From assembly GCA_963843085.1 (NCBI GenBank), contig CAWJJG010000003.1, forward strand, positions 1 through 12,758: a stretch of 12,758 nt of DNA. Direction: 5' to 3'. Under the pieces are notes generated by a model. That model made no database searches. It was not told where the DNA came from and worked only from the letters and a program-made list of their open reading frames with translations. This document shows, piece after piece, positions 1-6,794 of the stretch; position 1 is the stretch's first letter; every line of letters starts with the position of its first letter. The DNA is from DASUPK01 sp963843085 (GTDB taxonomy: Bacteria; Actinomycetota; Thermoleophilia; Solirubrobacterales; 70-9). The position numbers and the translations under genes are program-made.

Positions 1-2
1 GC

Positions 3-386
3 ATCCCGGTGCGGGAGTTCCGGGTCAACCAATTCGGCGCGCCGACGTACCCCGAGCTGGTTCTGGCGACGAAGCCGGATCGGTGCGCCCTGGGACGCAG
101 ACTCGCGTCGGCGCTCGACCCCGGATACCGACGCATGGGTGATCAACCCGAAACCGCACTCAACGATCTCGTTCACCAGGTTCCTGACCTCGATCAGAGC
201 TCACAGGCCTCACAGTTCCAGGCGCTGCTCCAGGGTCACGCTTTCTCGCTCGGTGGACAGTTCACCTCGCTGCTGATCGGTGTTCCCGCGATGTCCTGGG
301 TGAAGTGGGCGACGCGCAACGGCGTGATCGACGCCTCATCCGCCGACCGCGTTTCCCGTGGTCTCGCCGAGAACGTCTGCGGCTAG
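3..386 (+). CDS. ABC transporter substrate-binding protein, NMT1/THI5-like (3' part only)
   Basis: The frame is open from the first bases of the window, so this is the C-terminal ~127 residues of a longer gene; the GTG at position 9 is probably internal. The stretch YPELVLAT, then a helix-rich segment with a DP..GY pattern, ALNDLVHQVPDLD and a final LQG.AF...WVKWATRNGVID run, resembles the C-terminal lobe of periplasmic binding proteins of the NMT1/THI5-like group. These import thiamine-pyrimidine precursors, nitrate-like or sulfonate-like ligands. The ligand cannot be told from this lobe, and the signal peptide and N-terminal lobe lie outside the window. The TAG stop overlaps the stop of the convergent receiver-like gene. 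The family call is a by-eye resemblance; an unrelated secreted protein is possible. Confidence 0.5.
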   Translation: MPVREFRVNQFGAPTYPELVLATKPDRCALGRRLASALDPGYRRMGDQPETALNDLVHQVPDLDQSSQASQFQALLQGHAFSLGGQFTSLLIGVPAMSWVKWATRNGVIDASSADRVSRGLAENVCG

Positions 387-700
387 TCGAGCGCGCGCTT
401 CACCAGCTCCGGCAGTTCCCTGACCATCCGGCTCCGCGGGATCGCCATCGTCAACCCACCTTCCTCAGCCCGCTTCTTCATCTCGACGTCCGTATGTGAG
501 TAGAAGCCGATCACGGGAACGCCCAGCTCGCCGAGCCGCTCCGGCGGGACCGCGTCCAGGTCGGCGACCACGAGGTCGATCCCGTCGAGCTCATCCGGCA
601 CTTCAGCGTCCTGCTCGACCTGGTGCCCGGCTGCTTGCAAGGAGGTCTGCACCCGGCTGGCGAGCATCAGATCCTGCACGAGGGCGGCGATCCGGGCCAT
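383..700 (-). CDS. small receiver-like (pseudo-response-regulator) protein
   Basis: This 105-residue protein has the alternating strand/helix pattern of a CheY-like receiver domain and no output domain. D10 lies after strand 1. D47, in the VVADLD segment after strand 3, sits where the phosphoacceptor Asp belongs. GFYSHTD (S68/H69) follows strand 4, where the conserved Thr/Ser is found. After strand 5 (LTMAIPRSRM) there is no obvious conserved Lys, and only one acidic residue is seen in the strand-1 loop. Phosphorylation is therefore doubtful and it may act as a pseudo-receiver. The start is ATG at 700. No kinase is adjacent. Its stop overlaps that of the convergent upstream gene, so no room remains for a separate terminator. 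The domain call is good; the role is unknown. Confidence 0.75.
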   Translation of the reverse strand: MARIAALVQDLMLASRVQTSLQAAGHQVEQDAEVPDELDGIDLVVADLDAVPPERLGELGVPVIGFYSHTDVEMKKRAEEGGLTMAIPRSRMVRELPELVKRALD

Positions 701-800
701 TGCCTAAGTCTGACGCGCCCCCAAGGCCATGCGTCCACGCAGGCAATTTGACCGAAAATGAGGGATGTAGCTCTCGAGGGACGTTCCGATATTTGCTGCC

Positions 801-2792
801 GTGGGGCGTTCTGCGCATCCCCGAAGTTCCCGCCGCAGGGTGCTGCCTTGGGCTGCCGTCGGGTTCTCGCTCATCTGGGGGACTGTCATCGGGCTGGCGA
901 TCACCCGGGGCGACTCGGGACTGGCAGCGTTCGCCGGTGTGGGCATGCTGTTCACGGTTGTACTGACGGTCCTTCTCTACCGGCAACGCGTGGAGCTCCG
1001 AGATCTGGCCGAGACCGACACCCTCACGGGCCTGATCAACCATCGAGGCTTCCAGCAGGCCCTTCGCACTCAGCTCAAGAAGGCGGCGGTGCGGCGGGAA
1101 CCGGTCGCGCTGGTCGCAATCGACATCGACGACTTCAAGGCGGTCAACGAGAGGCACGGCCACCCATTCGGGGACGGCGTCCTCGAGGGAGTGGCCGCGC
1201 AGCTCCGCAAGGCCGTCCGCCGCGGCGACATCGCCGCGCGTACGGGCGGAGAGGAGTTCGCCCTGATCCTCCCCGGCACCTCCGCCGAGGCCGCGCAGGA
1301 GATCGCCGAGCGCGTGCGCGGGGCCGTCGCCGGCCTCTCCCCCGCCGGATCCGATCTCAGCTGCTCCGCGGGCGTCGCCGTCTTCCCCGTCGACTCAGAT
1401 GACGCCGGAACTCTCCTGCAGCTGGCCGAGGGAGCCCTGTACTGGGCCAAGCGATCGGGCAAGTCCCGGACCCGCCGGTTCGATCCCGACCACGTTCGGC
1501 TCAGCGGCGACGCGCCCCAGCGGTCGGAGATCCAGCGCATCCTCGACGAGAGGGCCATCGAGCCGCTCTACCAGCCGGTCGCCTCCCTCACCACCGGGCG
1601 TCTGGTCGGCTACGAGGCGCTCGCCCGCTTCCCCGACGCCCCCGACCGTCCCCCCTCCACCTGGTTCGCCCAGGCGAACGCCTGCGGTCTCGGCCCCGAG
1701 CTGGAGGCCGCCGCGATCGAGGCCGCCCTGCAGACTCCCGGCCGTCCCCCGAGCACCCACCTTGCGGTCAATGTCAGCCCATCGGCGCTCTCGACCGATG
1801 CCGTCAAGCGAGTCCTTCCCGACGACCTCTCCGACGTGATCATCGAGCTCACCGAACACGAGGTCTACGTCGGCGACAGCCTGCTCGCCGACTCGCTGGC
1901 CCAGCTTCGCGAGCACGGCGCCCGGATCGCGATCGACGACGCCGGCGCCGGATATGCCGGCCTCAAGCAGGTCATGTGGGTGCGCCCGGACATCGTCAAG
2001 CTCGATCTCGAGCTGACGCGCGCGATTCACTCCGATCCCGTGCGGATGGCGCTGGTCGAGTCACTGGTGCGATTCGCGCGCCGAGTCGGCGCCACGGTCT
2101 GCGCCGAGGGAATCGAGAACCACGACGACATCGAGGCGCTCTCCAACCTCGACGTTCCCTGCGGGCAGGGGTACGCGATCGGACGCCCCGCTCCCCCCTG
2201 GAGCCGGGTCTCGCGTCCAGCCGCCGAGACCTGCCGCAACGCACTCGCCAAGGCGCTGATCTCGACACCGGGCGGTGACAGCCCGACGATCTCGGCCGGA
2301 GACCGCCGCCTCGAGCACCTCAGCGCCCGGCTCGCCAACGCCAGGTCGCGTGAGGATCTCTACAACGCCCTGGACCTGATCGCGGGAGAGCTCCATGCCG
2401 ACAAGGTCGCACTCTCCCAGTGGCACCCCGACATGGAGGTCGTCGAGACACTCGCGGAGAGCGGCACACAGCCCGAGGAGGAGTACTTCTCGGTGGAGAA
2501 GTATCCGACCACCGGACGCGTTCTCGAGAGCCAGGAGTCAGCGCAGCTCCTGGTGGGCGATCCGCGCGCGGACAGGCTCGAGGTCGAGCTGATGTTCTCG
2601 CTCGGCTACCGGACGCTCTTGATCGTCCCGGTCGTGCATCGCGGCGAGAGCATCGGCATCGTCGAGGCGATGTGCGAGGAGGAGCGCCCCTGGACGCGAA
2701 CCGAGATGAACAGGGCGCGCATCATCGCCAACCAGCTCGCCTCCGTCATCCAGTCCTTCTTCCGGGTCCCGGACCCGGAGCGGTTCGTCTAA
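801..2792 (+). CDS. membrane-anchored GGDEF-EAL-GAF cyclic-di-GMP enzyme
   Basis: A 663-residue bifunctional c-di-GMP protein. Two hydrophobic helices (about residues 14-35 and 41-60) anchor it. GGDEF domain, ~68-225: metal Asp in DIDDFK (D108), active site GGEEF (149-153), and an RxxD inhibitory site (R140-D143) exactly five residues upstream. EAL domain, ~240-470: YEAL (E272), N324 in NVSP, E349, D379-D380, K400, E436/E439 in AEGIEN and Q456 in GQGY, so the catalytic set looks complete. The loop-6 motif reads DDAGAGY, with Ala in place of the usual Phe. GAF-like domain, ~500-655, C-terminal, which is less usual than an N-terminal sensor. GTG at 801 is chosen because an in-frame TAG lies at 768 and later starts would cut the first membrane helix. 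No good Shine-Dalgarno is seen. It could make and degrade c-di-GMP; which activity dominates cannot be read from sequence. Confidence 0.93.
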   Translation: MGRSAHPRSSRRRVLPWAAVGFSLIWGTVIGLAITRGDSGLAAFAGVGMLFTVVLTVLLYRQRVELRDLAETDTLTGLINHRGFQQALRTQLKKAAVRREPVALVAIDIDDFKAVNERHGHPFGDGVLEGVAAQLRKAVRRGDIAARTGGEEFALILPGTSAEAAQEIAERVRGAVAGLSPAGSDLSCSAGVAVFPVDSDDAGTLLQLAEGALYWAKRSGKSRTRRFDPDHVRLSGDAPQRSEIQRILDERAIEPLYQPVASLTTGRLVGYEALARFPDAPDRPPSTWFAQANACGLGPELEAAAIEAALQTPGRPPSTHLAVNVSPSALSTDAVKRVLPDDLSDVIIELTEHEVYVGDSLLADSLAQLREHGARIAIDDAGAGYAGLKQVMWVRPDIVKLDLELTRAIHSDPVRMALVESLVRFARRVGATVCAEGIENHDDIEALSNLDVPCGQGYAIGRPAPPWSRVSRPAAETCRNALAKALISTPGGDSPTISAGDRRLEHLSARLANARSREDLYNALDLIAGELHADKVALSQWHPDMEVVETLAESGTQPEEEYFSVEKYPTTGRVLESQESAQLLVGDPRADRLEVELMFSLGYRTLLIVPVVHRGESIGIVEAMCEEERPWTRTEMNRARIIANQLASVIQSFFRVPDPERFV

Positions 2793-2828
2793 GCGGCCCG
2801 CTACAGCCGCGACCTGATGGCGAAGCCG
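2793..2828 (-). repeat. dispersed hairpin repeat, copy 1
   Basis: This stretch begins directly after the TAA of the GGDEF-EAL gene. Apart from 1-nt gaps and a few substitutions it matches the reverse complement of copies at 3209-3248 and 12033-12073. The shared parts are AGCGGCC, a short variable loop, GCCGCGAC and a tail ending GGCGAAGCCG. The GCGGC/GCCGC arms can pair around an 8-nt loop. It lies between two convergent genes, which fits a bidirectional terminator or REP-like element. The sequence match is seen directly; the function is inferred. Confidence 0.65.
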
Positions 2829-2841
2829 GTCACAGGCTTCG
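2821..2841. terminator. hairpin between convergent genes
   Basis: A perfect 7-bp inverted repeat (CGAAGCC, 7-nt loop, GGCTTCG) sits at the meeting point of the GGDEF-EAL gene and the minus-strand gene ending at 2830. The minus-strand TGA lies in the loop. No T-run follows on either side, so it would be a tractless terminator or transcript-end stabiliser if it works. Confidence 0.4.
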
Positions 2842-3192
2842 TCGGCGCTCGAAGTCCCGCCGGATGCTGTCCGGCCGGCCCCACCACTGCATGATCTCGG
2901 CGCGGCCCTCCTGGGAGTCCCGAACCCGAAGCTCGCCGCCGATGCCCTCGCCATCGAGCTTGTTGAAGGCTCCCCGAACCGTCTCGGCCGCCGCGGCGTG
3001 CCCGAAGCGATGGGCGACGTTGATCCGCCAGTGCCAGTCCGCGCGCGAGTACGGCTGTGCGTTCACCAGGGAAAGGATCACGGCGGCATCGACGTATCGG
3101 GTCTCGTCGGCGATCCGCAGGTCGAGCTCGAGGTCGGTCCAGTCGTCCGGGAGCGTCTCCACAACCGCCTCGAAGTCCTCTGCGAGCGCCAC
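2830..3192 (-). CDS. conserved hypothetical protein, 120 aa
   Basis: I do not recognise this family. The 120-residue product is soluble, acidic at the N-terminus and rich in aromatic residues in the middle (YSRADWHWRINVAHRFGHAA). It ends in a basic tail. A segment with GEGIGGELRVRDSQEG looks like a strand-turn-strand, and no catalytic motif stands out. This frame is preferred over the longer overlapping minus-strand frame at 2801-3220, whose product is Arg/Gly/Pro-rich in the way shadow frames are in this GC-rich DNA. The start is GTG at 3192. No Shine-Dalgarno precedes it, but a TACTCT box ends 6 nt upstream, which suggests a leaderless mRNA. It is flanked by repeat copies 1 and 2 and lies downstream of mntH on the same strand. 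Confidence 0.65.
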   Translation of the reverse strand: MALAEDFEAVVETLPDDWTDLELDLRIADETRYVDAAVILSLVNAQPYSRADWHWRINVAHRFGHAAAAETVRGAFNKLDGEGIGGELRVRDSQEGRAEIMQWWGRPDSIRRDFERRRSL

Positions 3193-3198
3193 GGACGC

Positions 3199-3204
3199 AG
3201 AGTA
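3199..3204 (-). promoter_or_regulatory. putative -10 box, leaderless start
   Basis: On the minus strand TACTCT (pattern TANNNT) ends 6 nt before the GTG at 3192. This spacing puts transcription start at or next to the start codon. No convincing -35 box is seen at 17-18 nt upstream; that region falls inside repeat copy 2. Confidence 0.35.
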
Positions 3205-3208
3205 CCGA

Positions 3209-3248
3209 CGGCTTCGTCATCGAGTCGCGGCCACGAGTGGCCGCTAGC
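3209..3248 (+). repeat. dispersed hairpin repeat, copy 2 (contains the mntH stop codon)
   Basis: A 40-nt element that aligns with 12033-12073 through one 1-nt gap and a handful of substitutions, and in reverse complement with 2793-2828. It holds a perfect 8-bp stem, GCGGCCAC and GTGGCCGC around a GA loop, and ends in GCTAGC, which includes the TAG stop of mntH on the minus strand. Relative to mntH the order is stop codon, stem, GCGAC, tail. This matches the order seen after the GGDEF-EAL gene, so a role at transcript 3' ends is likely. Confidence 0.7.
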
Positions 3249-4623
3249 CGATGAAGACCTGCTCGACCAGGAAGACGTTGAGGGCGATGATCAGCCCCGA
3301 GAGCAAGGAGACCAAGGCCGTGAGCCAGTCCGGGTTCGCGAGCGAGCCCATCAGGTCGCGCCGGCGGGTGAGCATCACAAGCGGGACCAAGGCGAACGGG
3401 ATGCCGAAGGAGAGCACCACCTGGCTCGCAACCAGGGCGGCGGTCGGGTCGACGCCGATGGCGAGCACGATCAGGGCCGGGGTCAGCGTGATCGCGCGAC
3501 GCACGAAGATCGGAATACGCCGGCGGATGAACCCCTGCATCACGACCTGGCCCGCCATGGTCCCGACCGACGACGAGGCGTAGCCGGACGCCAGCAGGGC
3601 CACACCGAAGATTGTCGCCGCGCCCGGCGAGACGACCTTCTTGAGCGCATCGAAGGCGCCGTCGATCGTGTCAACTCCCGTGAAGCCGCTGCCGTGGAAT
3701 AGGGCTGCGGCCATGACCATCATCGAGAGGTTGACCGCGCCCGCCAGCGCCATCGCGATCACCACGTCGATGCGCTCGAAGCGCAGGATCCTGCGCCTCT
3801 CACCGTCGTTACGACCGACGATGCGGCGCTGCGTGAGCGCGGAGTGCAGGTAGATGACGTGGGGCATCACCGTGGCGCCGATGATTCCCGTGGCCAGCAG
3901 GATGCTCTCGGTCCCGTCGAAGCCAGGGACGAAGAGATGGTGGACGGCCTGACCCCCGTCGGGATGAGACTCGAAGATCTCGAAGGCGAAGGCGAGCACG
4001 ACCACGCCGACCAGCACCACGATCCCCGCCTCGAGCCGCCGGAAGCCCTTCTGCTGGAGGCCGAGGATCGCGAATGCCCCGACCCCGGCGAGGATGCCGG
4101 CCGGAAACAGGGGGATCCCGAAGAGCAGGTTGAGCCCCAGCGCCGCGCCGACGACCTCCGCGATGTCGCAGGCGGCCGCCACGATCTCGGCCTGAAGCCA
4201 GAGGCCGATCGACGTGCGGCGCGAGAAGGTGTCCCGGCACGCCTCCGCCAGGTTCCTCCCCGTCGCGATCCCGAGCTTGGCCGACTGGGTCTGCACGACC
4301 ATTGCGATCAGGTTCGCCGCGAGAACGACCCAGAGCAGCAGGTAGCCGAATTTCGCCCCACCCGCGATGTTCGTGGCGAAGTTGCCCGGGTCGATGTACG
4401 CCACGGCGGCGATGAACGCGGGGCCGAGGAACGGCCAGATCCGGGCCAACCCGCGCGCGTGTCCGTCGAGCGAGCGGCGAGCCGCCCGGTTGACCGCCGC
4501 CTCGCCGGGAAGGACGTCCTCGGGCAGCACGTCCTCGGCGCCGCCAAGGAGGTCTCCGGGAGCCGGGGGCTCCGAGAGCTCCCCTGGCAGTGGATCGACG
4601 AGCCCGAGCTCCTCCTCAGCCAC
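3244..4623 (-). CDS. mntH: Nramp-family divalent metal (Mn/Fe) transporter
   Basis: A 459-residue polytopic membrane protein of the Nramp/MntH family, which imports Mn2+ or Fe2+ with protons. The first metal-binding motif is intact in TM1 (DPGN, residues 78-81). The second is in TM6 (A250-T-V-M253-P-H255, then VIYLHS). About eleven hydrophobic segments follow a ~60-residue, acidic, Pro-rich N-terminal extension that looks disordered. In TM10 the segment reads LLASGYASSSVGTMAGQVVMQGF; the position often held by Gln in ASGQSS appears to be Tyr. The start is GTG at 4623, inside the last codons of the regulator gene (8-bp overlap), so translation is probably coupled. Being paired with a DtxR/MntR-type regulator favours manganese as substrate. 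The stop lies within repeat copy 2. Confidence 0.93.
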   Translation of the reverse strand: MAEEELGLVDPLPGELSEPPAPGDLLGGAEDVLPEDVLPGEAAVNRAARRSLDGHARGLARIWPFLGPAFIAAVAYIDPGNFATNIAGGAKFGYLLLWVVLAANLIAMVVQTQSAKLGIATGRNLAEACRDTFSRRTSIGLWLQAEIVAAACDIAEVVGAALGLNLLFGIPLFPAGILAGVGAFAILGLQQKGFRRLEAGIVVLVGVVVLAFAFEIFESHPDGGQAVHHLFVPGFDGTESILLATGIIGATVMPHVIYLHSALTQRRIVGRNDGERRRILRFERIDVVIAMALAGAVNLSMMVMAAALFHGSGFTGVDTIDGAFDALKKVVSPGAATIFGVALLASGYASSSVGTMAGQVVMQGFIRRRIPIFVRRAITLTPALIVLAIGVDPTAALVASQVVLSFGIPFALVPLVMLTRRRDLMGSLANPDWLTALVSLLSGLIIALNVFLVEQVFIG

Positions 4624-5308
4624 GTCGGACCCTCATGCTCTCCGCGAGCTTCGGGCCGAGCGGGTGGGTGCGGCCCCCGATCTCCACGATCACCGGACCC
4701 CCGAACGGCTCACGGCTCCTGATCGAAAGCTTCGCCCCAGGCTGGATCGACCTCTCCGCGAGGTAGCGCAGCATCGCCGCGTCGCTGTCGGAGACGCGGG
4801 TGAAGACCGCCTCCTCGCCCGGCTCGACCTCGGTCAGCGGCACGGAGTCGTCGGACCTGATCGCCAGGTCGCGGTCGGGTATCGGATCGCCATGGGGATC
4901 GAGGGCGGGCTCCCCCAGCTTGGCCGCGATCAGCTCCTCGAGCTCTTCGGAGATGTGGTGCTCGAGCACCTCGGCCTCCTCGTGGACCCGGTCCCACGGC
5001 ATGTCCAGGACCTCGGCGAGGAAGAGCTCGATCAGCCTGTGGTGGCGAATCATCTCGAGCGCGATGCGCTCGCCCTCCGGCGTCAGGCGGGCCCCCCGGT
5101 AGGGGGCGTACTCGACCACTCCCTCCTTGGCAAGGCGCCGCAGCATCCCGGAGGCGGATGCGGGAGTGACGCCCAACCGCTCCGCCACGGCCGTGGTGCC
5201 CACCCCCTCCGGCTCACGCGCCTGCAGCTCGTAGAGCGCCTTCGCGTAGTTCTCGGCGCCCTCGTTGGTGCGTCGCTTCGGGTGGGCGTTGTGAGCCTGC
5301 GCCGGCAT
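4616..5308 (-). CDS. mntR: DtxR/MntR-family metal-dependent transcriptional regulator
   Basis: This 230-residue protein has the three-domain layout of DtxR/IdeR: winged helix (~15-75), dimerisation and metal domain (~76-140), and C-terminal SH3/FeoA-like domain (~155-228). By-eye alignment to DtxR puts H90, E94 and H109 at ancillary ligands H79, E83 and H98. At the primary site the EVLEHH segment gives E113, E116 and H117 at C102, E105 and H106. Glu in place of Cys102 is the hallmark of Mn-type MntR. Met10 of DtxR (Asp8 in Bacillus MntR) appears to be N19, and Bacillus Glu11 falls on K22. With metal bound it should repress the metal-import operon that it starts. ATG at 5308 is chosen because it places the family's first helix normally. 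It is followed by mntH with an 8-bp overlap, and a palindrome lies upstream. Confidence 0.9.
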   Translation of the reverse strand: MPAQAHNAHPKRRTNEGAENYAKALYELQAREPEGVGTTAVAERLGVTPASASGMLRRLAKEGVVEYAPYRGARLTPEGERIALEMIRHHRLIELFLAEVLDMPWDRVHEEAEVLEHHISEELEELIAAKLGEPALDPHGDPIPDRDLAIRSDDSVPLTEVEPGEEAVFTRVSDSDAAMLRYLAERSIQPGAKLSIRSREPFGGPVIVEIGGRTHPLGPKLAESMRVRRG

Positions 5309-5336
5309 CCGCGGTATTGAAGCAGATCCAAACTCT

Positions 5337-5358
5337 GAAGTTAGGATGAACTAACTTC
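5337..5358. promoter_or_regulatory. candidate operator between mntR and ygfZ
   Basis: A perfect inverted repeat, GAAGTTAG, 6-nt spacer, CTAACTTC, lies in the 62-bp gap between the divergent mntR and ygfZ genes. The TTAG/CTAA half-sites resemble those of DtxR-family boxes, but the spacing differs from the classical 19-bp iron box. It abuts the ygfZ -10 box and is 29 nt from the mntR start. That makes it a good candidate for autoregulation of mntR-mntH and control of ygfZ. The palindrome is seen directly; which protein binds it is inferred. Confidence 0.65.
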
Positions 5359-5364
5359 TACACT
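5359..5364 (+). promoter_or_regulatory. putative ygfZ -10 box, leaderless start
   Basis: TACACT ends 6 nt before the GTG start of ygfZ at 5371, so the transcript would begin at the start codon. No Shine-Dalgarno is present. A CTGAAG at 5335-5340 is a weak -35 candidate with an 18-nt spacer. The spacer between them is almost wholly filled by the palindrome. Confidence 0.5.
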
Positions 5365-5370
5365 GTTCAC

Positions 5371-6330
5371 GTGGCCGAGAGCGCAACGCAGATCGAGCTC
5401 GACGGGCAGTACCGCGCTCTCCGCGAGGAGGCGGGGTTCCTGCGACGCGGGCGCGCCGCCCTGCTGGTCTCCGGGGCCGAGGCCGCCGAGTATCTGCAGG
5501 GCCAGCTCACCAACGACATCGAGGCGCTGGAGCCTGGAGCGGGGTGCTACGCGGCCCTGCTCGATCGCAAGGGCCACCTCACCTCCGACATGCGGGTGCT
5601 GCACCTCGCTGAGGGTGATCTCTGGCTCGACCTCGAGCCAGTCTCCGCGGACGCGGTCAGAAAGCACCTGCGCACCTACAGCATCGGCCGAGAGGTCGAG
5701 ATCGAGGATGTCACCGACCGCTGGTCGATCGTCTCCCTGATCGGTCCGCGCTCGCCCGAGCTCTCCGGGTTCGAGGGTCTGCGGCCGGAACACTTCCAGC
5801 GCCTTCGACAGTGGGATGGCATCGACGTGCTCGGGGTCGCCACCGACCTCGGCATCGATCTGATCGTGGAGCCCGATGACACCGACGCGCTCGAGACTGC
5901 GCTCTCCTCGGCCGGCGCCGTTCGGGTGAGCGACGAGGCCGCGGAGATCATTCGCGTGGAGTCGGGGCGGCCCAGGTTCGGGCTCGAGATGAGCTCCGAG
6001 CACATGCCCGCGGAGGCCGGCATCGTCGAGCGGGCGGTCGACTTCGAGAAGGGCTGCTACATAGGCCAGGAGCCGGTTGCCCGCCTGCACTACCGCGGCA
6101 AGCCAAACCGGACGCTGCGCGGTCTTCGTCTGAGCGCGCCCGCCGCACACGGCGACCCGCTGGTCCTCGGCGAGAAGGAGGTCGGCGCGATCGGCACCGC
6201 GTGCCTCTCGCCCGCCCACGGAGCGATCGCCCTCGCGATCGTTCGCCGCGAGGCCGCTGAGGGGGAGCAGCTCGCCATCGGCGATGGCGGCGCCACCGCC
6301 GAGGTGGTCGAGCTTCCCTTCGTCTCCTGA
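5371..6330 (+). CDS. ygfZ: YgfZ/GcvT-domain folate-binding protein, Fe-S cluster related
   Basis: A 319-residue member of the YgfZ family (GcvT-like fold). These proteins bind tetrahydrofolate and support assembly or repair of certain Fe-S enzymes, especially under oxidative stress. The family signature KGCYIGQE is at about residues 227-234, with the conserved Cys at 229. YLQGQLTNDI near residue 41 and RVESGRPRFGLEM near residue 195 are also typical. The GTG start at 5371 is leaderless-looking, with a -10 box 6 nt before it. It is divergent from mntR-mntH and shares the palindrome-bearing promoter region. A metal- or peroxide-linked expression pattern would make sense, but that is inference. 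It lacks a C-terminal extension, and length is normal for bacterial YgfZ. Confidence 0.9.
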   Translation: MAESATQIELDGQYRALREEAGFLRRGRAALLVSGAEAAEYLQGQLTNDIEALEPGAGCYAALLDRKGHLTSDMRVLHLAEGDLWLDLEPVSADAVRKHLRTYSIGREVEIEDVTDRWSIVSLIGPRSPELSGFEGLRPEHFQRLRQWDGIDVLGVATDLGIDLIVEPDDTDALETALSSAGAVRVSDEAAEIIRVESGRPRFGLEMSSEHMPAEAGIVERAVDFEKGCYIGQEPVARLHYRGKPNRTLRGLRLSAPAAHGDPLVLGEKEVGAIGTACLSPAHGAIALAIVRREAAEGEQLAIGDGGATAEVVELPFVS

Positions 6331-6361
6331 GGCACTGAGGCGGATCGTCCCGTCATTCGGC

Positions 6362-6367
6362 TAGATT
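6362..6367 (+). promoter_or_regulatory. putative -10 box for the lipoprotein gene
   Basis: TAGATT ends 9 nt before the ATG at 6377, leaving no room for a Shine-Dalgarno. The transcript would be leaderless or nearly so. No clear -35 box is seen. Confidence 0.35.
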
Positions 6368-6376
6368 CCTCGGCGC

Positions 6377-6787
6377 ATGCTGCGGAGGAGGGGCAGAGCG
6401 CTGCTCTTGCCGGCCACGTTGCTGGTCGTCGTGGTCGTCGCGGGCTGTGGCCGTAACGACTTCAACAACGACCCGCGACCCCCCATCCCCGCGGAGGTGA
6501 GCGTGAAGATCGCAACCGACGGGGTCGGTGTCTCTCCAAGGGAGTTCGGCGCCGGCCTCGTGAACTTCACGGTCGCCAACCTCACCAACGGGACCGGCAG
6601 CCTGGCGATTCACGGGCCGGTCAGCGCCGGGTCGGACCAGATCGCACCCGGCGACGCGGAGACCTTCAAGATGAACCTGAAGAGCGGGAGCTACGAGGCG
6701 AGCGTCAACGGCATCGCGGTGCGCCCATTCAACTTCACTGTCGGGCCCGAGCGGCCCTCCGGCAAGAACGACCTGCTGCTGCCCTAG
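6377..6787 (+). CDS. small secreted lipoprotein, possibly cupredoxin-like fold
   Basis: A 136-residue protein with a clear lipoprotein signal: Arg-rich n-region, hydrophobic core, and lipobox V-A-G-C with the lipidated Cys at 24. The mature part is ~112 residues and reads like a single beta-sandwich (AEVSVKIATDGVGVSPREF, VNFTVANLTNG, then TFKMNLKSGSYEASV and FNFTVG). The pattern resembles cupredoxin-like domains. The Cys-His-Met copper ligand set is absent, so copper binding is not supported. It should sit on the outer face of the cytoplasmic membrane. It follows ygfZ by 46 nt on the same strand but appears to have its own promoter. Specific function is unknown. Confidence 0.75.
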   Translation: MLRRRGRALLLPATLLVVVVVAGCGRNDFNNDPRPPIPAEVSVKIATDGVGVSPREFGAGLVNFTVANLTNGTGSLAIHGPVSAGSDQIAPGDAETFKMNLKSGSYEASVNGIAVRPFNFTVGPERPSGKNDLLLP

Positions 6788-6794
6788 CCGCCCG

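Noticed and set aside
748..753. TTGACC upstream of the GGDEF-EAL gene as a -35 box
   Set aside because: No TANNNT box occurs 16-18 nt downstream; the only -10-like element is much closer to the GTG.
2801..3220. A longer minus-strand frame (139 codons) over the 120-aa hypothetical gene
   Set aside because: Its product is Arg/Gly/Pro-rich with no balanced hydrophobic core, typical of shadow frames in this GC-rich DNA. The 2830-3192 frame has normal composition and a -10 box at its start.
3844..4722. A long plus-strand frame antisense to mntH and mntR
   Set aside because: It lies wholly opposite two well-recognised genes, and its Arg/Asp/Glu/Pro-rich product is what codon bias on the other strand would give.
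4367..5320. A 317-codon plus-strand frame opposite mntR
   Set aside because: Antisense shadow of the regulator and the 5' part of mntH, with low-complexity product and no family features.
5341..6219. A 292-codon minus-strand frame opposite ygfZ
   Set aside because: It mirrors the YgfZ coding frame, which carries the family signature; the antisense product has no recognisable domain.
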